DNA of 64,000 nt from Pontibacter oryzae (lineage in GTDB: Bacteria; Bacteroidota; Bacteroidia; Cytophagales; Hymenobacteraceae). Shown here one piece after another: positions 58,504-64,000 of the stretch. Position 1 is the stretch's first letter. Each line of letters starts with the position of its first letter. The notes beneath the pieces were generated by a model. That model did no database searches. It saw only the letters and a list, made by a program, of their open reading frames with translations, and had not been told where the DNA came from. The position numbers and the translations under genes are program-made. The stretch spans positions 434,001 through 498,000 of the forward strand of contig NZ_QWGE01000001.1 of NCBI RefSeq assembly GCF_003576375.1, written 5' to 3'.

Positions 58504-58709
58504 TATTGATATTTTAAGAAATATACTGGAAATATTACCTGCCAATGCATAAGCCAGTAATACTTGAACCTTGAAAATCCTCTTAGTTCATTACAAGATA
58601 GTAATTATAGAATACTTTAATCAAGTTTAAACTTTAACAGAAAATTTAGTTGGGCCTAAGTAACTATTGGCCTGAAGGTTTAACTTGATCAATGTTGAGC
58701 AGTTTCTAA
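58504..58709. promoter_or_regulatory. Region upstream of hsdM, with inverted repeat
   Basis: The 206 bases between hsdM and the second McrC gene hold the hsd promoter and the end of the mcrBC transcript. ATCAAGTTTAAAC (58620-58632) and GTTTAACTTGAT (58678-58689) are near-complementary arms that could form a weak terminator or regulator site. No gene is seen. Confidence 0.4.
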
Positions 58710-60077
58710 CTAATAAGTTGGCGAAGAAAATATTTCAGTTAATTTTTTAGCCAAAGCTTCTTTGGTTTCCTCAAACATCTCGGCAAATTTTAAACCTCTA
58801 CCCTCATCTTTCACCAGCTGACTGTTATTGAAAATTGGAAGTTGAAAAGCCTTAACCTTAACCAGCTTTCCTCCTGCCAATTCATCCTCAATTAACACCT
58901 CACTTACCTGCTCCTGATAACTATGAACTGTGTTGGGGTAAAACAAGATAATTTCATCCGTATTAAAGCGCACAGCATAGGCAAGCATCTGGTACAGGTC
59001 TGCTTGTGATATGCCCTTCTTTGGGTCCTTCTCATCAGAATAGACAATTTTATACTTTGTGTCCGCTATTACTTTTCTCTCCCCTACCTTCAAAAGTAAA
59101 TCAGGACGTAACGCAAATGCTTCCTCCCTATCCAGATAAGTGGAACTTACCTGAGCCTTAGCCTGCACTTCCTTTACTTCTCTTTCTATAAATCCAAAGA
59201 TGAAATCTTCGAATACATATTCCATTGGAAGCAAGAATGCAAAAAGCTTCAGGTCTTGTTTATAATTAAAGGAGATGCAGTTAGTTAAGAACAGGGAACA
59301 ATAATCTCTTACCGTTTCAAAGTCCCCAAACATGGGATTAAACTGGATGCTGGCACATTCTTCGGCAGTAGCCCTCACATCACTCACTTCATCCAGGATA
59401 AAGAGAATCTCTCGCAGGTATTTCTTGTTCTCTGAGCTGGTGGTATTCCGGAACAGCAAGTTTGCGACATACTTAATGATCCGGTTAAACTTGTTGTCCA
59501 GCTCGAAAGCATCGTAAGTACAGTTTAGTTTATGCCATCTGCCCCTGGCAATATTTTCGTTGATGTACGTGCTGGTATTTAGCCTTCCTTTGATATACCC
59601 TAACTCATTGCTGACCTCCTCATACTGCTGATATATGGCATTAGAAAGTAGTTTTTTGGTGTACTTCGCAAAAAGGTAAATCAGCACTTCAAAGAAATCG
59701 CTCTTATGATCTCCTAGTGCAGTTTGGTAGTTAGGGAATTTAATTTTCTTACAGTAACTCAGCCACCACAGCATATGCTGTTGCATACCCTGGGTGTGTG
59801 CCTCTGTGTAGGTAACCATTGGATCGTAAAATATTTTTGGCAGCAGGTTTATCCGCTGCCCCTCAAACAAGATAACGCCCACATACTTGTTAGACTTTAC
59901 CTCCCTGGTCTTGTGCAGGAATTGCACAAACTGCTGCACCTCTATCTTGTCGGCTTGCTCCTCGGTGTAGTAGCTACTTTTCTCCCTGCGCTTCCAAATG
60001 CTATCCAGAAACACCTCCAGTTCATCAAAAGAATCTGGAAGGGCTTCTTTGTTCTGATACTCAAACAGGTTAATCAC
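58710..60077 (-). CDS. mcrC: McrC-family restriction nuclease (second McrBC system)
   Basis: The 455-residue protein starts at a GTG at 60077 (MINLFEYQNKEALPDSF). It has the McrC layout: N-terminal DNA-facing region with GVILFEGQRINLLPKIF, helical middle with YIKGRLNTSTYI, and a PD-(D/E)xK site in ALRPDLLLKVGERKVIADTK. It overlaps its mcrB by eight bases. It shares only the family layout with the first McrC, so it appears to be a separate system rather than a duplication. Confidence 0.85.
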   Translation of the reverse strand: MINLFEYQNKEALPDSFDELEVFLDSIWKRREKSSYYTEEQADKIEVQQFVQFLHKTREVKSNKYVGVILFEGQRINLLPKIFYDPMVTYTEAHTQGMQQHMLWWLSYCKKIKFPNYQTALGDHKSDFFEVLIYLFAKYTKKLLSNAIYQQYEEVSNELGYIKGRLNTSTYINENIARGRWHKLNCTYDAFELDNKFNRIIKYVANLLFRNTTSSENKKYLREILFILDEVSDVRATAEECASIQFNPMFGDFETVRDYCSLFLTNCISFNYKQDLKLFAFLLPMEYVFEDFIFGFIEREVKEVQAKAQVSSTYLDREEAFALRPDLLLKVGERKVIADTKYKIVYSDEKDPKKGISQADLYQMLAYAVRFNTDEIILFYPNTVHSYQEQVSEVLIEDELAGGKLVKVKAFQLPIFNNSQLVKDEGRGLKFAEMFEETKEALAKKLTEIFSSPTY

Positions 60078-62709
60078 GTTTGCCCTTTATTTCAAGCGGC
60101 CAGGCTGTATCGTCTACTTCCATTCCGGCATGCTGTAAAATTCCTCTTACTTCCTTGTCATCGTTCATAAAGTACTCTAGCAGCAGGGGGATAACCTTTT
60201 TGTTCATCTTATTAAGAAGGCTATCGCTTTTCTCCATAAAGTAAGCATGCCCTATCTGGAAATCGTGCCCCTTTAGCTCGATGATTTTCCTGTTGATCTT
60301 TTCCAGTACTTCCTTGTCTTGTAGCTCCACGCCATTGAATTGATATTTCGGGTACATAGCCTCAAATTCAAAGCGCCTTCTGAGGGCAATGTCCAGTAAG
60401 GCAATGGATTTGTCGGCTGTGTTCATAGTGCCAATAATGTAGAGGTTAGACGGTACGATAAATTCTTCTCCCGAAGGCAGTGTGCACCGGAGAGGAATGG
60501 CACCATGCGAGCGTTTGTCTGGCTCAATAAGTGTGATCAGCTCACCGAATACCCGCGAAATGTTGGCTCGGTTTATTTCATCTATCACGATGACGTAGTT
60601 TTGTCGCTTTACTCTAGCTGGTGCTATTGTGTCCATCGGTAAATGCTTTAAGACATACCGGTATACTTTAAAGAAGTAAGTAGCGTGCTGCTTGGCCAAA
60701 CCTGACACGGAGCTAAGGTATTTCACATCGCGTCTGCTGTTTACGCTGTGCTTGTAGAACTCACGTAAATCGCCAAACTTCATGCGGTTTCCGCTCGCAT
60801 GATTTTTCCACCGCTCACCAGTATAGCGGAAGGCATCTTCCTCTACCTCCGTAATGGAGGCAGTCTCATTAATTTTGAAATTATCCTCGCCATCCTGGAT
60901 CTCCTCTATAAAGCCTTCCAGGGCTTTGTCAAAAAGAAACTCCTTGGATACTTCCTCAGGCGCCTTCTCTGATAAGGTGAGGTTCTTCAACGCCCTATCC
61001 GCAATGCGCTTAAAAACACCGTCTACTTTCCTAAATGATAACTCTGCATCTTTATCTGTGTCAGGGCGCAGTCCCTGTATAAAGTCCTCGTAGCTATAGT
61101 TCTGGTGAAAGGTAATGAACTCAATCCTGTTGCCTAGGTTTTCATTGAAGATTCTCTTGGCCTCTTCGTAATTCTCTACTGGTCTTTCCTCAATTATCTG
61201 GGCTGCTCTTAGTAGGGTTGTGTAAGTCTTGCCTGTTCCTGGAGGGCCGTAGAAGATGGTGTTAAGGGGATAATTCATGTTCTCTTTTCTTGATTCTTTC
61301 TTGCCCCAGATGGCATTGATGTGCTCTTCCTTGTCGACTATGCTGATAGTGGACCAGTAACCGCCGTTGAAGCCGACCTCAGACGGTACAAAGTCCTTCT
61401 CCCACTCCACCTGTAAACGCTTTCCATTATTCGGGTTAGCCGTTACTCTTCCTCTGGCCTTAATCGCCATAACAGGCTTTGTCTTCTCTCTTGTGAAAAC
61501 GGACTTGATAGCAATGCGGCTGCCTTCGAGCACGGCACTCACCTCCCTTAGGAACTTATCGTCATAGCCGTTTTCCCAGATGCCTTGCTCCACGAACCTC
61601 TCGGTTTGGTCCTCTGGGCTGTGCTCGTCCCAGTAGGCACCCACCAGGTAATGCGCAGTATCCTCAAAAAGGCGGCTCCTCACCTCCCAGCCCTTGGACG
61701 CCTCAATGATCCATTTGTTGTGCAGGTGGGCAAATTGCACGCGAAACTGCGACACTTTCTGCGCCTGCCTGCTCTCTTCGGCAGGCACCGTGATTGCATC
61801 TAGAAAGTCATTTAGATTTAACTTCTCTGCCTCCAGGGTTACCCATCTTAAAGGCTTTTCCTTGCTCCCGCCCTCTTCATTACTTATAAGTAAGCTTGGG
61901 TATCTTTCCCGTAAATGATCTAAATATTCAGCTGGAACATGGAAGCCTAGCTTCACAGAATCGCCTTTTCTATGAACATTAGTTACATATCGCCCCCCTA
62001 TCGTTAGCTGCACGCTTCTGTGCTTTACGAAGGCTGCGGCATATACTAGCTGATCATCGGTGGATAAATTAAGTTTAGAGAGCACATGCCCGGCAGCATC
62101 AAAAAACTTCTCGACCGCCTCACGGTCGTTGATCCGCTGCACCGTAACTTTTAGCTCCTCCCACTTGTCTAGGTTGGCGCCATCCGAGGGTCCATTTTGA
62201 GGCTGCAGCAAGCCACCTATATACGGCAGGTCCTGGCCTGCTTGAGTGCTGTATATAGAGTTAATCAGCCTGCTCAGCTCTACAGGGGACTCAGTAAGAT
62301 AGGCTCCTTGGTTCAGCTCCAACTTCTTATTATAGAACACCTTGCCTTGCTTCCTAATCTGGTCTAACTGTGCTCTGTTCTCTTCCCGCAGCAGCTTGTC
62401 TCTAGTGACTACTGGGTTTAATATCCTAAAATCCTTCAATGGCACCATATAAGCCAAGCCCACTCCGTTAGAGTGCTGCGATCCATCTGCCTCGGTAAAT
62501 TTTCCTGCCGCCAGTGAGATGCCGGTGATGCCATAGTTGTCCGTCAGGTGCAGTATGACATCATTCGGCTCTACCTCCCTCATAGTGCTGTAAATGTCTA
62601 CGCCGCTGCTACTCTTCGTAGCCGACCATAAGGCCTTGCCTAAGATAGGCTCTCCCTTCAGCCTATCGTCTCTGCCCTTGACGAGCTTTTTCTCAATCCA
62701 AACCTTCAT
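60070..62709 (-). CDS. mcrB: McrB-type AAA+ GTPase with two N-terminal reader-like domains
   Basis: The 879-residue protein starts with an EVE-like domain (~1-130; LWSATKSSSGVDIYSTMREV, PNDVILHLTDNYGITGIS). A helical part follows, then a second domain at ~350-470 (YLVGAYWDEHSPEDQTERFV, EQGIWENGYDDKFL, RIAIKSVFTREK). The latter is an N-terminal module found in many McrB-like proteins. The AAA+ motor follows with GPPGTGKT (488-495), VIVIDEINRANISRVFGEL and LDIALRRRFEFEAM. It would recognise modified DNA and activate its McrC. Confidence 0.85.
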   Translation of the reverse strand: MKVWIEKKLVKGRDDRLKGEPILGKALWSATKSSSGVDIYSTMREVEPNDVILHLTDNYGITGISLAAGKFTEADGSQHSNGVGLAYMVPLKDFRILNPVVTRDKLLREENRAQLDQIRKQGKVFYNKKLELNQGAYLTESPVELSRLINSIYSTQAGQDLPYIGGLLQPQNGPSDGANLDKWEELKVTVQRINDREAVEKFFDAAGHVLSKLNLSTDDQLVYAAAFVKHRSVQLTIGGRYVTNVHRKGDSVKLGFHVPAEYLDHLRERYPSLLISNEEGGSKEKPLRWVTLEAEKLNLNDFLDAITVPAEESRQAQKVSQFRVQFAHLHNKWIIEASKGWEVRSRLFEDTAHYLVGAYWDEHSPEDQTERFVEQGIWENGYDDKFLREVSAVLEGSRIAIKSVFTREKTKPVMAIKARGRVTANPNNGKRLQVEWEKDFVPSEVGFNGGYWSTISIVDKEEHINAIWGKKESRKENMNYPLNTIFYGPPGTGKTYTTLLRAAQIIEERPVENYEEAKRIFNENLGNRIEFITFHQNYSYEDFIQGLRPDTDKDAELSFRKVDGVFKRIADRALKNLTLSEKAPEEVSKEFLFDKALEGFIEEIQDGEDNFKINETASITEVEEDAFRYTGERWKNHASGNRMKFGDLREFYKHSVNSRRDVKYLSSVSGLAKQHATYFFKVYRYVLKHLPMDTIAPARVKRQNYVIVIDEINRANISRVFGELITLIEPDKRSHGAIPLRCTLPSGEEFIVPSNLYIIGTMNTADKSIALLDIALRRRFEFEAMYPKYQFNGVELQDKEVLEKINRKIIELKGHDFQIGHAYFMEKSDSLLNKMNKKVIPLLLEYFMNDDKEVRGILQHAGMEVDDTAWPLEIKGKRD

Positions 62710-62783
62710 ACGCCTGTTTGTTTTTCTTACAGTCAGTTAGTAGTAGTTAATAGTTCTACTTTTTGAGCACAGCAATCAGCTTC

Positions 62784-62810
62784 AAAAGTATAAATATATA
62801 CATATACAAT
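62784..62810 (-). promoter_or_regulatory. Promoter of the second mcrBC operon
   Basis: Read on the minus strand, TTG (62808-62810) and TACTTTTG (62784-62791) match the Bacteroidota -33/-7 elements with a 16-base spacer, a little short. The -7 box ends about 74 bases before the mcrB start, and here the TATACTT word forms part of it. Confidence 0.5.
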
Positions 62811-63244
62811 ATCGTAAAGAAACGTTCTACTTATATTTTCTAAATGGAAGTAGATGGTAGTATGGCATCGTTATAATTACAAAACTTCATGTCTCGCTAA
62901 ATAGAAGATAAAGTTTGAGCACCCCTTTTCTACAAAAGCTATTAAGCATCCGGATCTCGTTATGAAGTCCGCTAAATTTAGTGGAAGTATTACTGTCCTA
63001 CACTTTAAGCGCTAAAAGCAGAGTCGCTAATTTTAAGATGTGCAAAAACTGTATTTAAACAAAAGAGTGCTAATTAGATTCCTTTTGTAAATGCTTCATT
63101 TCGGTAAGCCTATCTGGGCTTGAAACAGGGACAGCAGTCCTAGAGGTTACCCATTCCATCCACTGAGCAGTTGTTTCTCATTTTAAAACTCGGCCCTCAT
63201 AGTTTACTTCTCAGACGAAAGTTTTTCTAAGGGTGTGGAGAGTT

Positions 63245-63284
63245 ACTATAGGAGCTTTCTTTAAATAAAGAAAGCTCCTATAGT
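63245..63284. repeat. Perfect 19-bp inverted repeat
   Basis: ACTATAGGAGCTTTCTTTA at 63245-63263 and its complement at 63266-63284 are separated by two bases. There is no gene at either side that it obviously serves, and no T run follows. It could be an orphan terminator or a remnant of a mobile element. Confidence 0.55.
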
Positions 63285-63345
63285 TGTTGATTATATGTAC
63301 AATGTTTTAAATAATGAGAACCTTCAAGGTGTTATTTGCACATAA

Positions 63346-63380
63346 AAAAAGCCCCTCTACGCAATGTAGAGGGGCTTTTT
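63346..63380. terminator. Terminator of the tRNA gene
   Basis: AAAAAGCCCCTCTAC at 63346-63360 and GTAGAGGGGCTTTTT at 63366-63380 form a perfect 15-bp stem. On the minus strand it directly follows the tRNA 3' end and runs into T7, as expected for a tRNA transcript. Confidence 0.85.
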
Positions 63381-63381
63381 G

Positions 63382-63402
63382 TGATCCCGTTTGGATTCGA
63401 AC
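63382..63402 (-). other. tRNA 3'-end fragment, probable attachment site
   Basis: On the minus strand this reads GTTCGAATCC then AAACGGGATCA: the T-loop TTCGAAT, the 3' arm CCAAA, and the acceptor 3' strand CGGGATC plus A. Upstream of the T-loop the sequence no longer fits a tRNA, so only the 3' end is present. Such fragments mark integration sites of elements using tyrosine integrases. The full tRNA gene should be at the far end of the element to the right. Confidence 0.7.
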
Positions 63403-63563
63403 TAAAATACAGCATAGAACATCAAAAGACAAAAAACACCTTTAAACAAGCTTATTAGGGGCTTTATTTTTCTACAAAACAACAAAAGATAATAAAATAC
63501 ATCATTGCACTTGACCTATAACTTGACCCATATTACCTTTCATAAAAAATTGAAAGGAAAGAG

Positions 63564-64000
63564 ATGGCTACCACCAAACTTATCATCCGAGAAAATAAAC
63601 CTAACAAAAAAGGGGAATGTGTTATCTATGTTCGGTACACCCATGAACAGAAATCTATACAAGTAAGCACAGGTGAAAAAATTCTACCTGGGTACTGGGA
63701 TGCAGAGAACGAGAAAGCAAAAAGATCTCTTCGTGGTTACACTACCCTTAACAGTGCCATTGAAGCTAAAGAGGATGAAGTTAAAGAGATTGCCAATATA
63801 GCTAAATCTATAGGTGTTGATCCTACTATAGAGTACGTCAGAGAAAAGTTAAGTGAGTCCAAGGCACCTAGCAGTAAAAAAGAGCCTGACTTTTATGCCC
63901 TTTATAAAAGCTGGGTAGAGGAGAACAAAGGCAGAAAAGTCCCAGGGTTTTTAGCCCAGCAGCTGAGCACGCTAAACCTCATTGAGGAGTTTGAAAAGGA
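63564..64000 (+). CDS. Tyrosine-type site-specific integrase, N-terminal part (runs off the window)
   Basis: The frame from the ATG at 63564 (MATTKLIIRENKPNKKGEC) stays open to the window edge. A purine-rich AAAGGAAAGAG is just upstream. Residues ~1-70 fit the arm-type DNA-binding domain (YTHEQKSIQVSTGEKILPGYW), and ~110-145 begin the phage-integrase SAM-like domain (DFYALYKSWVEENKG). The catalytic Arg/His/Tyr region lies outside the window. It sits 160 bases from the tRNA fragment, pointing away from it, as in integrative elements of Bacteroidota. Confidence 0.85.
   Translation, partial: MATTKLIIRENKPNKKGECVIYVRYTHEQKSIQVSTGEKILPGYWDAENEKAKRSLRGYTTLNSAIEAKEDEVKEIANIAKSIGVDPTIEYVREKLSESKAPSSKKEPDFYALYKSWVEENKGRKVPGFLAQQLSTLNLIEEFEK

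Larger units (their letters stand above)
62710..63563. other. Gene-free interval between mcrB and the integrase
   Basis: These 854 bases contain the mcrBC promoter, a perfect 19-bp hairpin, the terminator of a tRNA gene, and the tRNA 3' fragment at 63382. A short frame at about 63070-63180 (minus) is cut by stops and is not called. Two ACTTGACC direct repeats at about 63508-63530 precede the integrase start and could be regulator or arm sites. Confidence 0.5.

Noticed and set aside
46961-62709. CRISPR array within the defence island
   Set aside because: No regularly spaced direct repeats of 25-40 bases with unique spacers were seen, and no cas genes are present.
63070-63180. A short minus-strand frame reading like a protein end (AQWMEWVTSRTAVPVSSP)
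   Set aside because: An in-frame TGA lies just upstream and no longer frame can be built, so it is at best a remnant of a gene. It is too short to name.
63382-63402. A complete tRNA gene
   Set aside because: Only the T-loop and the 3' acceptor strand are present. The anticodon arm, D arm and 5' acceptor strand are missing, so it is a fragment.

Overview
The window looks like a chromosome segment from a Bacteroidota bacterium, most likely of the Cytophagales/Hymenobacteraceae type (Pontibacter-like). This placement is inferred from protein families and promoter style, not from a marker-gene comparison. Supporting signs are Bacteroidota-style promoters (TTG...TAnnTTTG), many SpII lipoproteins, carboxypeptidase-regulatory-like and DUF4397 surface proteins, and TTG/GTG starts without strong Shine-Dalgarno sites. 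The backbone has roughly 50% GC. A long right-hand block and a smaller block at 28-32 kb are clearly more AT-rich.

Layout. (1) 1-9.5 kb is an alpha-glucan/trehalose cluster. A truncated glgE on the minus strand diverges from treZ, a GH57/DUF3536 gene, treY and malQ, which are tightly packed or overlapping. TreY and TreZ turn glucan into trehalose, MalQ remodels maltodextrins, and GlgE builds glucan from maltose-1-phosphate. The shared promoter region has LacI-operator-like palindromes. (2) 9.6-26.3 kb is core and envelope gene content: secreted hypotheticals, a thioredoxin-like protein, an L,D-transpeptidase, an M23 peptidase, convergent ppx and ppk1, a membrane-protein pair, DUF5996, an orphan ABC ATPase, an amidohydrolase lipoprotein, an M13 peptidase and a GNAT. 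(3) 26.4-29.5 kb holds a frameshifted family-39 glycosyltransferase and an IS256-family element. (4) 29.6-32.1 kb is an AT-rich islet with a lipoprotein and a coupled pair: a DGQHR/DndB-like protein and a HEPN-like protein. (5) 32.3-39.5 kb returns to the backbone: gyrB, DUF2267, a lipoprotein/SCO/cytochrome c operon, nudC and DUF4397.

(6) 39.5-62.7 kb is a defence island: RNase H, a decayed IS982 copy, and a 1614-residue exonuclease-RecQ-UvrD fusion with a small partner. These are followed by a McrBC system with an N-terminal reader domain and an interrupted HNH gene, a type I restriction-modification operon (hsdM-hsdS-SIR2-hsdR) with a SIR2-like NADase embedded in it, and a second McrBC pair. 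(7) At 63.4 kb the 3' end of a tRNA gene with its terminator lies next to an integrase gene. This marks the left edge of an integrative element that continues off the window to the right, so the restriction cluster appears to lie outside that element.

The candidates most likely to be new or under-described are the SIR2-bearing type I operon, the DGQHR-HEPN pair, and the exonuclease-RecQ-UvrD fusion with its partner. A second kind of signal is the heptamer AAGTATA/TATACTT, which is strongly over-represented in the backbone but not in the defence island.
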